Source of the DNA: Acheta domesticus
Lineage: Eukaryota > Arthropoda > Insecta > Orthoptera > Gryllidae
Assembly: GCA_031308135.1 (NCBI GenBank)
Contig: JAHLJT010009419.1
Span: forward strand, 40,019,897-40,083,896
DNA length: 64,000 nt
Direction: 5' to 3'
This document shows, piece by piece, positions 52,561 to 64,000 of the stretch; within the stretch, counting starts at the first letter, position 1, and the number at the start of each line of letters is the position of its first letter. The notes below the pieces were generated by a model that was not told where the DNA came from, did no database searches, and was given only the letters and a program-made list of their open reading frames with translations. Made by a program: the position numbers and the translations under genes.

Positions 52561-54089
52561 AGATTCTGTCTGGTCATTAAATTATTTTCTAAAGGAACGT
52601 CCGTTTATGTTTCCTTTTGTTTGTCGCCGAGATCTGTTTTTAGTACTTAAACTTTTCCTGTGTTTATAATATAAAAAGAGGGTGGGTTCATATTTCCCCC
52701 AGGGTATGAAAAGTTTTGGTTTATCTGTAGTTAAGTTGAATTAGGAGCGAGGGGATGGGTTAACGGGGGAGAAACGGGGAGGGTAGTTTGAACGTCAAAG
52801 TGGCAGTAAGCAACATTTCATTTTGAGAGTTTTAGAGTTAGAACTTTTTTCCCTAAAGCCAACCTCCTCCTCCGCGCCCTCCTTCCCTTCCCGCGCAGTC
52901 TTCCTCATTCCCCTTTTAAAACTTTGCGAACGCAAACTTTTAGTTCCAGCTTCTCTCTATCCCCCTGTTCTTGTGTTTCTCTGCCCCTCAACTTTATCGT
53001 ACTTAACTTTATAGTTCGAGGCTCATCTCCTGGCGCGTGCTACTGTCGTTATCAAATACATCGGCGCCCTGCGCCACACAGACCGACCAAAGTGCTGCTC
53101 CCTACCAGCCGCAGTTCGCATAGAACGTGGTTTGTTTTTCGAATGTATTCTGCCCTGCCTGGCCCTGGCACCCTCAAACGACGCGTCTTGACCTGGTCGG
53201 GACTTCTAAAACACTGTCCAGCGGCATGCGTTCGCATTGATAGGCCTCGGACGGCGTTTTAATATCACGTAGCGACGTCTCAAATTAGTTACGTTTTGAA
53301 TAACACCAGTTTTTTAAGCGCCTTGCGGGCGCTGAAACTCTTGCATGTATGCGGCGCCGTGGTCTTTGGTATTGCCGGGCTCGGTTGTGAGGCATTGGTG
53401 GAATTGCATGATTCTGCTGTATCACGTTTCTACTCCTAATGCTATCGTCGAACTCTGAGTAATACCAACATTGCAAATAAATTTGGGTAACATACGGTCA
53501 CTTACTGTTCGTCAAATTGCGCCTTCGTGTGATGGACGCGTGGGTGGGTAAAACTCTTGGCATGCGCAGGGCAGAATCCAGGCGCTGCGAAGCGACTGCA
53601 TGCTCAACTGCCCGGGATCTGAATGACCATCTGAGGGGGGGGGGATGAATGAATGCGCACGCGCACTTGTCACTTTTCAGCATTGCCCGCAAGCACCCTC
53701 CCCCTCCCCGCCAGTACCCTCCGCCGCCATCTCCACCACCTCCACCGCTGTCGCCGCAGTTGCTCACGGCCTCCTGGGTGCTGAGCTTCTCAAGGGGTGC
53801 AGTTCTGTTGCACCCTGGCGCCGCTTCAGATTTCCTCGCTCTCAGATGATACTCGATTCTTGCACCAAGCTCTTAGACAGTTTTGCTATATGTGCTTGAT
53901 ACCTAAGAGGTATTAAGAAATGCCGTCTTGTTCCAGTCTGCGGATTATTTCTCACGTAAATTGCCCTGCGATTTCAGCTGTGAGTGTTTGTGATTTTTTT
54001 AAATTATGGATTCGCGTAAAATTTCGATGTCAACGTGTAGGTTTCTTCGTTGTTTTCATGCGATGTGCTTTGCCCGCCACTTTTGAGTA

Positions 54090-54271
54090 CGCCCTCGTAG
54101 CCTTTTCTGGGCTGCCCGCCGCAGGACTTAATGTTTTTGCAGCCGCTGATAGGAAGGGACCGAAGTTGGGAAACGCCAGTTTGTGTAGGAAGGGTGAGGA
54201 GCAGAAAGTTGAAGGGGGGAAAGTGAAGTAAAGAGTGTTGGCGGGCGGCGGCGCCCGGGGCGCGGGAGCGG
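54090..54271 (+). other. Candidate CtBP upstream non-coding exon in a CpG-rich block
   Basis: A GC-rich block ends in GCGGGAGCGG|GTAAGTGG, a consensus-strength donor with GT at 54272. Splicing to the acceptor at 54764 would remove a 493-bp intron and put a CpG-rich, TATA-less leader just upstream of the first coding exon. The left boundary is a guess from composition; no start-site motif was convincing. One of the earlier CpG blocks may instead be the main first exon. Confidence 0.3.
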
Positions 54272-54764
54272 GTAAGTGGAACTCGCGTCTGTTCACCAGA
54301 AAGTTCAGCGCGATCACCATGGCAACCAGTCGTCGCGAGACATTGGAATGTATTACCCTACCTCAAACACATTTGCTCTATTTTTTTTTTAAAAAAAAAG
54401 TTGAGAAGTCGTACTACCGAAGTTGAAAGTTCTACATACTTGGCGAGCGGAGGTCGGTCTACTGCTGAAATGCGAAATGACTCTTATTCAATGTTCAAAA
54501 ACTTAAATTTGTAGTAAGGACTTCAACACTAGTTTGAAAAGATAACAATTGAACTTGCAAAGTATATGTTGATCATCATCTTTCAGTTTATGAATTAAAC
54601 CTGACACAGTCCTAAGTAAATAAGCAAAACATGATTGTGATCTAACTTGGAGATTTGTTCATTTAATTACGCAGTGATGTGTAAAATGCTTTATGAATTT
54701 AAAAAAAGGGTACTATGTTTATGTTACTGATTTTTAATATGGAATATTTTTTTGCTTATTGCAG

Positions 54765-55216
<452 letters not shown>

Positions 55217-56041
55217 TAGCAGCAAGGTCAGCCCGACCACCAAGGGAGAAGTTATAATGTCATCCGTACGTGTGTGCAGCATTAAGTAGTGTTGTTGAAA
55301 GAAGTCCTTTCTTACTCCATCTTTTCATGAAACTGTGAATGGAAGACTATCTTCAGTAATAAAATTGTGCCATTACTAGATCATTGTAATATTTTCTTTT
55401 CGCTAGTTAAATAATGCGAAATAATTTTATTTCTATTGTGATCTAATATTTTAAAATTTCTGCATGTATACATTGCGATGTATGTACAGGTATCTTGTTT
55501 TACCTCTGAAAAAGCAGATTTTAAACAAACAAAAATGTATACATGTTATTATTCAACCGATATTGTTGAAATATTCTTATGGATGTATTTGATGTTGTGT
55601 CAGTAGTGTGATTATTTTTAGTTACTGTTTCTATGCATGTATTTATTGTTAAATCTCATTTAACTTGCTAATTAAGGAATATCAAACTGTTCTTGAAAGT
55701 TTGCTGCAAAGGTATGATCATTATCTCATCTGGTGCTGAATGATAGTACATCAGATTTCATATATCAAGTTTCGGGGGGTGTTACAAATTGAAAGTTAAT
55801 AATATACATGAAATATGCATGCAGATCTCTTTTGAAGAAAACAGAAAGTCATGAAAGTTGATTAACCAGTGGTTAATGGTTAATTTTTACTTATTAGCAT
55901 AATGTTAAGAGGGTAAGTGATTGTGTAGAACAAATCTATGAAAAAATGTTTTGTAAGTTAATGAAGTTTTAATGAGAATTGAATATTATTCTTGGTCCCA
56001 GATGATATTGTTCACAATACTTTTAATTGTTTTTGTTTTAG

Positions 56042-56206
<165 letters not shown>

Positions 56207-57636
56207 TGAATGAACTAGTGAACTATGAGGCACTGCATTTTCTGTTAACATAAAAACAGAAAAAGATTTTCGATGGTAAGGGAAAAGCAGATGATGTTTT
56301 AAAACAACTGGGTTCAACAAATTAAATGTCAACTTCAAACACAAGGATAGATGTTAAAACTACTGAAAATAATAGAGAAAGAAAAAAAATGCAAATAGCA
56401 GTCCACACATTTATAATGGCAAATGAATCCCTAAAAAATGCCACAGAATCAAAGAAGTTTTCCATGGCTTAGAAATAACAGAATAAATGTTGACTGGTTC
56501 ATATGAAATGTGAAATGAGGCTTGTGAAAAAACAAAAGACTGATCGCATACAACTTCTTTAGATAAATTGAAGTTAAAATTGATGTATTTTAAGCGAAAA
56601 ACAAAGTAAAGGCAGGCCATATTATTTGATATTTCTTCATTAAAATGCTGAAACGGAAAAGGGCAAAATAGTATTGCTCTTTACTGTGTTAATTATTAAT
56701 ATCAATTTAACAGCAATACTAATTGTATTACATAGTTTAGTTATTTTTATTAAGTTACAAACTTACCAAGTTACAAATTAAATAAGAAAAAACTTTGAAC
56801 ATACACAAGTCTAACCCCACTCACCCAGGGACAATCAAAATTTATTTCTATTCTTTTATTTGAAAAACCTATGAAAATTCATCACATTCATCGCAAATAC
56901 CATTTTTGTTTCCTTTACCTCGCATGGCTCTCTCAAAAACCTACTCTCTCTACTCCTGCTTCTGTAATCAGGGGCCTATGAGCTCCACTGTCAAAAATAT
57001 AAAGCAAAAGATGTAGGACAGCAGAAGATCAGAATTGGAGAATATGTATATGCTTATAAATGCACCACAAACAACTTTTTGCACCACATCTCAAAAACAG
57101 AAGCCACACTTTCTACTCAGATTTAGATATTAACAATTTTGAAATAGAATGTACTTTTTGGAACAAGTGCATTAGCCATCTTTCAATCCACTCAGAACTC
57201 TAAAATTATTCCCAATGAGCAAACCAACTTCTGATTTTGTTCTGTTCTCTCCTATGAGAACTATTTTACACACCCTTTCCACACCAATGGATGCCTCCCA
57301 ATACTCTTCCAAGAAAAGCTTACCTGACCTTCTCCTTCCCTATGCCCCTTCACCAGCCTCAGAAATATATGTAAACACCTTTCCAATCTTCTGTCTCTGC
57401 ACTGTCTGTCAACCCTTGCTGTCTATTGCTAGGTAAGCAATTCAGCTTGATTTTATGTTGAAAAATTTAATTTATTTTCATTATTTGTATAAATTCTTTA
57501 AAAATGTTTCTGTTTATCATTGGAATGATGATGATGATGATGGGAAAGCTATCAAAATAAATTCAAGTTGAGAAAGATTATTTTTAATGTTTCATCCATT
57601 TTTAAACAATTATTGATATTTTATGAAATATTATCT

Positions 57637-57875
57637 GTGGCTTGGTGCAAGGAGGACCAATGTCAGTTTTTAGTGTGTTTTGGTTCCTATGGCCTGTGGT
57701 ATTTAAAAGCCCTTTCTTTCAATGCAAGAATGGCCAAGTCAAAGTTGATCCCATCCATTTTTACTATCAATCTTTACATTGATCTATGATTGTTTTGTCA
57801 TTGTCATGGTGTAAGACAGTCACCAGCCCTGTGAAACTTTGAATATTGACATTGGTCCTTCTTGCACCAAGACAC
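57637..57875. mobile_element. Short TIR element in CtBP intron 2
   Basis: GTGGCTTGGTGCAAGGAGG at the left end is inverted at the right end with two differences, and the match continues as ACCAATGTCA to about 29 bp. The flanking octamers TATTATCT and CATTATGT match at 6 of 8 positions, compatible with a decayed 8-bp duplication as in hAT elements. The 239-bp interior shows no transposase. Confidence 0.5.
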
Positions 57876-58281
57876 CATTATGTTTTAAATATTACAAATA
57901 GTAGTAGCTATTTTAAATGAAATTTAGGTATTTTACTTAGTGGGGTCAAAATTATATTCAAACAATTTTGCTTTGAATGTGATATCTGTCAATAGATTTG
58001 AATGAGGGGAAGTAAAAAAAAAAAAAAAGCAAGACATTGTTTGCTTGATCAACTGATTCTTATCTGACATACAAAGTTAATAAATATGACAATGAACTTC
58101 ATTAAATTGATTTGTGTGATGTCATATCTTCTTAAATTGTAACTTATTATTCAAATTAGCTCAATTTATCCTAAACTTATTTTATTTTGAAAACAAATGT
58201 TTATAAATGGAAAATTCTTGTACATTTTTCATATCTTCCTTTTATTTCATTTTTTGAATTTTGTTTATATTTCTGTCATAG

Positions 58282-58524
<243 letters not shown>

Positions 58525-58849
58525 TAATTTCATGAAACGTTTCTAAAAATTTGGAGTGATGATTTTAGAGTGATTGAAATTTAAATTATTGGTGGTTTTT
58601 AAATTAAGTTATAATTTGTTTGTCATATTCGATTTGTTTAAAGTAGTGGTGCTAGAACAGCACATACTTTCTTATATTAATTGAAGTAATATAATGTTGC
58701 AGTTTCTATTCTACTGACTTCACCTTTCTCTTGGAAAACTGCTTACAATACAACAGCAGAGAATGTGAGGGGGGTGATGAATTTTTTTAAATTAAAAATT
58801 ATAAAAAATACAGTATCTGCCTATAAATTCAGTGTAGTGCTTTGTATGT

Positions 58850-58975
58850 ACGAAAATCTTTCTGAAAAAAAGAGAAAGAAAGAAACAAAATTACTTGGGC
58901 TAGGATTTGAATCCAAAACATTGAATTTATGATCATGTCTGCCCACAACTAACTGACCTAAATGCTACCTCTTCA
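58850..58975 (-). mobile_element. tRNA-derived SINE, minus strand, in CtBP intron 3
   Basis: On the minus strand GGTAGCATTTAGGTCAGTTA is an A-box/D-arm and GGATTCAAATCC (complement of 58903-58914) a B box, about 45 bp apart, followed by CTAGCCCAAG as in tRNA 3' ends. Degenerate sequence rich in TTTC follows. No duplication was identified, so the ends are approximate. Confidence 0.55.
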
Positions 58976-59029
58976 AAAGGGCATTAGGAACATATCCTCA
59001 ATGTTTCATTGAATTTGACCATTCAGTAA

Positions 59030-59790
59030 ATTCACTAAAAAACAAACAAACTTTCTCATGTTTTGAGAAATATTATGCATAAAATGATTTAAAGATTTTA
59101 TACTGAGAAATAGGTTGCACAAAGAAACAATATTGTAGGTATAGGATAAGTTTGAAAGGGACTCAAATTTCATCAAAATTTCCCACACACTATTAATGTT
59201 TTGAGAAAATTGTACATAAAATGAGTTAATTATTCAATGTGGGGAATAGCATGAAGATAAAATTTCAATCTCTAATAATAGGAGGATGTCAGAACAATAT
59301 TGAACTTTTGCAATTCTTAAATTCCAGAGATTTTAATGAAAATCAGACCTAAACTGTATTTATAAGTGCACTTTACTATGAGCAAAAGGATTAGAGCAGT
59401 TTTATGAGAAAATCTTATTTACATATTTAAAAATTTGTCATGATTCCATTCAAAATTCGACAAGAACTACTCATATTTGGAAAAAATTGACAGGACAATT
59501 TTTAAAAATTGAAGTGTTTTGAATGACAGAAATTGTTGTGAAAAAATCTCTTCTTTTCAATAATGTAGTTGTAGAAATGGGGTCTAGAAAGTTCAAGCAT
59601 TCAAGCAATTTGTGAGGTCTTACAGAAAATCAGTACTGTGCCTTTTGTAAGAGCATATGTAAGTGTTTTCAAGCAAAAAATTTGCAGTAATTTTCGGGAG
59701 AGATTAGACTAGAAGCTTTGTTAAGTCGTGCCCCCCTCCTCCCTAATCTGTTTCAAATTTGCAGGGATTTCTTGCAACATTATTATACTG
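59030..59790. repeat. Second locus of the ~300-bp tandem repeat, inside CtBP intron 3
   Basis: The block GAACTTTTGCAATTCTTAAA near 59303 continues through AGAGCAGTTTTATGAGAAAA near 59394. It aligns with the 49.9-50.05 kb unit upstream of CtBP. A second version begins about 298 bp later (CAAGCAATTTGTGAGG near 59606). The TGTAGTTGTAG landmark is present at both loci (59563 and 49891). The orientation is the same as at the upstream locus. Confidence 0.5.
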
Positions 59791-61690
59791 GCACTACAAG
59801 AACATAAAAAAGATATTGGTATTTGTGTTGCCTTTGTTAATTTTTAAGCTATTTTCTTTTCATTTAGAATGAAGGGCTTGACTCTAGATAGTGATTGGTA
59901 CTTTTTAACTAGAGTAAGTTAATAATTCTAACATACCTCTACTCACCATACCAATTATTTTAATTTGGGGAGCGTTTCTTCTTTACTCTGTGATGAACGG
60001 TTGATTGAAAAACCTTTATCCTCATAATGCAGCCAAATGTTAGTGTTAACATTTTTAAGAGAATACTGGCCACCTACAGAATGTAATATATTATTCTGCT
60101 TATGTTTTAATTTTCAAGAAAGGCTACTAAAGCTATCGTTACACATTCAAATTACATTAGCAGAAGGTAGTTGTGATAGTACTAAAAAATAATTGAAATC
60201 ATCTTGATGTTGAATAGTTTATAATGTTGGTTTTGAAGAACCTCAAAATCTTAATTCTGTAATTTCATTAGCAACGACTTGATTTCTTAGAAAGGCTTGA
60301 AAAAAATCAACAGCAATAAAATATTCAATTTTGTGCTTTCTGCTTTATAGGAAGCAGATAAAGCTGCTTTTTTAGCATTAATTCGAATGTAGAAAAAACA
60401 TTTTGATATTCTAAAATATTACCAAAAGGGCTTTTGCGAATACAAATCCCTGCGCAATTAACAAAAAAAATTCCCCTTATTGAAAGAGATTATCACAGTC
60501 AAAAAGTATTAAAAAGAGATCATCACTGTCAGGACAGTGTCATATCCAAATGTGTTTTTCAGTTAAGTTGGTCAATTAATATTGAAACAACAAACTCCAT
60601 TTAAAATCCTTTTTATGCTTTCCTATGGAGAATACAAATTTCATGTTAAATTCATGTTGCAATTTGTACATTGAACATATGCCAGCAAAAAGTTACTTGG
60701 GATAGTGGTCTTCAAACAGGACAAATTTTGAAAGATAAAATATGCGACATTCAGTTAATATACAAATGGATGCTGTGATCTGACTGAATTTATTTTGGAG
60801 GTATATTCCAATGGAAGGAAAGAACCAATGGGTTAAATATTATTATTAAAATGATAAAGCTGATGAGAAACAAATACTGTAGTTACCTTAATTCCTGAAA
60901 GACATTAAGCAGTTATAATTAATCCTTACCGATTTGAGAAATAAGAAATTTATTAATTTTCTTCATCCTTAACACCTTATTCAATAATGAAATCATGGTA
61001 ATATATATGATAGAACCTTTTTGTAAAATGGTACTACCTAAGAATTTTTGATTACTGATGGAACATTACTCATTAGCACCATATTAACTTGCTTCTTAAT
61101 TTTAAATTATCCAAGTAAATTATGTTACAATTTTAAATGTTATCCACTTTGGAAATGAAGTATTTCTAGTTGCAGATAATTTAATGTGACGTAAACTGAA
61201 CGTTTTGAAAATATAGAATTTCTTCAGAACTTTTTGAGTTAACTTAAATACATTGAAATGTGTTCTTATTTCTGGCTTTTTGATATGGGACATCAGAAAG
61301 CAATTTGGGCTTTAGAAAATTAATTTAGGTAATTGGCCTGGAAAGTCCAGGGAGAAAGAAAATTTCATGTGATCTATTATGTATTATATCCTATGTATTA
61401 GTGTGTGTACCCATGTGCACTTAAAGTTACAGATGGGGAAAATTTGCTAACATGAGTTTGTTTATATTTCTTGAGAATGTTAGTCACAATGATACTTAGC
61501 TTCGCCTGCATATTTTTATCTATGCAACTTCTCTCTGAGGGTTAGGCAGGAGTTATCACTTGTTCAGAACAGGTTTCAATACTTATTTTGCCTCCACGGA
61601 TATGACTTTACATCTTCAATTTGGAAAAGAATTTGAATGATACGAAATGTAATGATAAATTGAAATGTAATGAAATGGTGGAATTGAAAT

Positions 61691-61926
61691 GAGGCACTGA
61701 GAGCACAAGCGAACTAACCCACATTCTTTGTGAATGTGAGTTATTGACATTAACTGATAAACATAATACGATATTAATATCGTATTATGACTAGCATTAT
61801 GATATGTATTATGACATTAATTGATAACGTAATATGATATTAAATATCGTATTATGTTATCAGTTAATGTCAATAACTCACATTCACAAAGAATGTGGTT
61901 TAGTCTTCTTGTGCTCTCAGTGCCTC
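61691..61926. mobile_element. Palindromic (foldback) MITE in CtBP intron 3
   Basis: The 236-bp segment has arms of about 100 bp with only a few differences. The outer 19 bp GAGGCACTGAGAGCACAAG match perfectly, and so does a 41-bp stretch further in (starting near 61730 and mirrored near 61888). The centre contains further palindromes, including a 22-bp one around 61776, and the right half is itself nearly self-complementary. The flanks GAAAT / AAATG suggest a 4-6 bp duplication. There is no coding capacity. The well-preserved arms suggest a fairly recent insertion. Confidence 0.7.
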
Positions 61927-62371
61927 AAATGTAAAAACTTGGTGGTACCTTTATACAATTCATCACTAACATAGATGATAGCTTTTGATTTGTGTATAAG
62001 AATCACCTTTGTTAGTTCCACTCTTTTTTACATTATTTTCTTTAAACTAAATGTTATTTATTTATTGAATTAAGTTATTCATATTAGAGGAATGCTTGGG
62101 GAAAAAATTAAATTTTAAAATAGAAGATTTAATGGTTTGTATATTAACTAATTTACAAAGTAATATCCAAACACGTATAATTTTCAGAGTATAGTTTGTC
62201 AAATATGGCAGTTTATTTAAATAGATCTGCAAAAAGGCTGCTCAAGGCAAGAGGCCCGCTCTCTGGAAGAAATCTGAGTTGAGATATTGTTTTAATATAC
62301 ATTGGTTGTATGTGCTCAGAATTATTTTTTATTATTAGTATTGTTGTTGATATTATTGTTATTATTATTCC

Positions 62372-62532
62372 TCTAATTCATGACTAGAGATGTTATGAGT
62401 CGGTTGATTATAAAGTCTACTCCGCGTTGCTACCAGCTTCCTAAGGAGTAGACCTAGGGACTATCGGTGCTGCCTCTACAACACTTTGTGTAAAATGTGG
62501 GCTGTTCCAAATAAAGCAATTTCTTGCACTTC
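62372..62532 (+). repeat. Dispersed repeat unit A, adjacent to ATT repeats
   Basis: It shares GATGTTATGAGTCGG, TCTACTCC, CTAAGGAG, CTAGGGACT, CTCTACAA and TGTTCCAAATAAAGC with unit B at 62856-63014, about 80% by eye. Both copies lie next to (ATT)n tracts, as do 3' ends of some insect LINEs and SINEs. No coding capacity. Confidence 0.65.
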
Positions 62533-62574
62533 CCAGTCTTATGCTTTACCTGGGAGTTTAGTCAAGTTCTTACA

Positions 62575-62602
62575 CATTATTATTATTATTATTATTATTA
62601 TT
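62575..62602. repeat. (ATT)n microsatellite
   Basis: About nine ATT units, 43 bp beyond repeat unit A. Confidence 0.95.
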
Positions 62603-62690
62603 TAATTGTCACCATTCCCGTCACCTTGTTGGAAACTATACGCTCGGAATTATATATACATATAAGGAGCGATAGTGCGCTCGTGAAAAC

Positions 62691-62795
62691 TGTTCAAAGG
62701 GTTGGTTGACTCTGTAGCTTAGTGGTCAGAGCAGCTGGGCGTAAACCAGAAGGCCCGGGTTCGAATCCCGGTCGGGCCGACCAATTCTTTGAACA
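62691..62795 (+). mobile_element. tRNA-like sequence framed by a 16-bp inverted repeat
   Basis: TAGCTTAGTGG (A box, from 62715) and GGGTTCGAATCCC (B box) are intact. A 4-bp D stem and a 5-bp T stem form. The anticodon stem has one mismatch and the loop would present GTA, but with C instead of T at position 33. The 7-bp acceptor has two mismatches. Outside it TGTTCAAAGGGTTGGT (62691-62706) pairs fully with ACCAATTCTTTGAACA (62780-62795), two pairs being G-T. It reads as a SINE head or tRNA relic more than a working tRNA-Tyr gene. Confidence 0.55.
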
Positions 62796-62801
62796 AATTT
62801 A

Positions 62802-62855
<54 letters not shown>
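62802..62855. repeat. (ATT)n microsatellite
   Basis: About 18 uninterrupted ATT units separate the tRNA-like sequence from repeat unit B. Confidence 0.95.
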
Positions 62856-62856
<1 letters not shown>

Positions 62857-63012
62857 CACTACATCACGACTAAAGATGTTATGAGTCGGCTCAAATTAAT
62901 ATCTACTCCAGTTTGCAACCAGCAACCTAAGGAGCAGATCTAGGGACTGTCAGTGCCTCTACAATACTTTGCGCAAAATATGGCCTGTTCCAAATAAAGC
63001 GATTTCTTGCAC

Positions 63013-63014
<2 letters not shown>
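62856..63014 (+). repeat. Dispersed repeat unit B, ending in (ATT)n
   Basis: It is colinear with unit A from TAAAGATGTTATGAGTCGG to GATTTCTTGCACTT and runs directly into an (ATT)n tract. It lies about 300 bp upstream of the CtBP exon at 63325. Confidence 0.65.

Positions 63015-63071
<57 letters not shown>
63014..63071. repeat. (ATT)n microsatellite
   Basis: About 19 ATT units form the tail of repeat unit B. Confidence 0.95.
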
Positions 63072-63073
<2 letters not shown>

Positions 63074-63308
63074 TTTAACTGTGAGACTTGTGTTTTTTAC
63101 AAAAATGAGAATGCTCACTGTCATCATCTTTTTGTCCTTGTCACCATTCTTCCTCATGGACAGTGTTGGAATTTTTTTATTGAATAAAATGATTCTATCA
63201 AAAGTTGTTTTGGATAAAAACAACAAAAACAAACGTGAACATCATCAATACACTAATAGTGATTTTTACTTATTGCATCAAGTAAAATTTCAACTAACAA
63301 AAACGTAA

Positions 63309-63467
<159 letters not shown>

Positions 63468-63525
63468 TAAAAAATCTAATTTTGTTTTGCAAACATGTTT
63501 TGAGGAAATGTTGGGAAAATATTAA

Positions 63526-63648
<123 letters not shown>

Positions 63649-63692
63649 TAGTATTGAATGCAAAAAAAGTTTTTGTTCTTATTGAAATATGA

Positions 63693-63941
<249 letters not shown>

Positions 63942-64000
63942 TGATGCTTTGATTTTTTCCCCATTTTCTTTCTCTCTTTCTTTTTCTTCTTTTGTTTTCT

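Larger units (their letters stand above)
50201..54089. other. Spacer upstream of CtBP
   Basis: The 145-codon + frame at 50398-50835 runs through the 17-bp hairpin and has no motif I know; I do not call it a gene. A GC-rich patch lies at 53650-53830. Confidence 0.5.

Noticed and set aside
62708..62779. Functional tRNA-Tyr gene
   Set aside because: C at position 33, a weak acceptor with two mismatches, a mismatched anticodon stem and no intron; better read as SINE or tRNA relic.

Overview
This is eukaryotic nuclear DNA from an insect. The one gene recognised with certainty is CtBP, the C-terminal-binding-protein transcriptional corepressor, on the + strand at the right end. Its protein is close to what I recall of insect CtBP, and the introns are typical metazoan GT-AG introns apart from one GC-AG intron. 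The order of insect is not certain; the long repeat-filled flank suggests a medium or large genome, possibly a hemimetabolous one.

Layout: bases 1 to about 54,760 contain no open frame I can defend as a host protein gene. The stretch is a mosaic of AT-rich spacer and more than twenty short GC- and CpG-rich blocks, roughly 0.2 to 1.7 kb each. The densest run is 22.7-29.3 kb, with others at 35.4-36.4 and 39.9-41.1 kb. All the long open frames here lie in GC-rich blocks, overlap on several strands and frames, and are Arg/Ala/Pro/Gly-rich, as expected when stop codons are compositionally rare. Some blocks may be promoters or 5'-UTR exons of CtBP, but I cannot assign a start site.

CtBP begins in the window with a 5'-UTR/first coding exon (acceptor before 54,765, ATG at 54,989). 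Five more coding exons follow: 56,042-56,170, 58,282-58,504, 63,325-63,449, 63,547-63,646 and 63,754-63,885. Together they encode residues 1-302. The rest of the catalytic and C-terminal region lies beyond the window.

The spacer and introns hold several mobile-element relics. Two copies of one TIR element lie at 18,621-19,442 and 31,739-32,831. The first has a perfect 10-bp target duplication. The second is interrupted by a tRNA-derived SINE with its own 13-bp duplication. A heavily mutated jockey-like reverse transcriptase fragment lies on the minus strand at about 47.13-47.84 kb. A degenerate tandem array with a period near 300 bp appears at 49.0-50.2 kb and again inside CtBP intron 3 at 59.0-59.8 kb. 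The CtBP introns also hold a 236-bp nested palindrome, a minus-strand tRNA-derived SINE, a short TIR element, and a cluster of ATT-repeat-tailed units around a tRNA-like sequence framed by a 16-bp inverted repeat.
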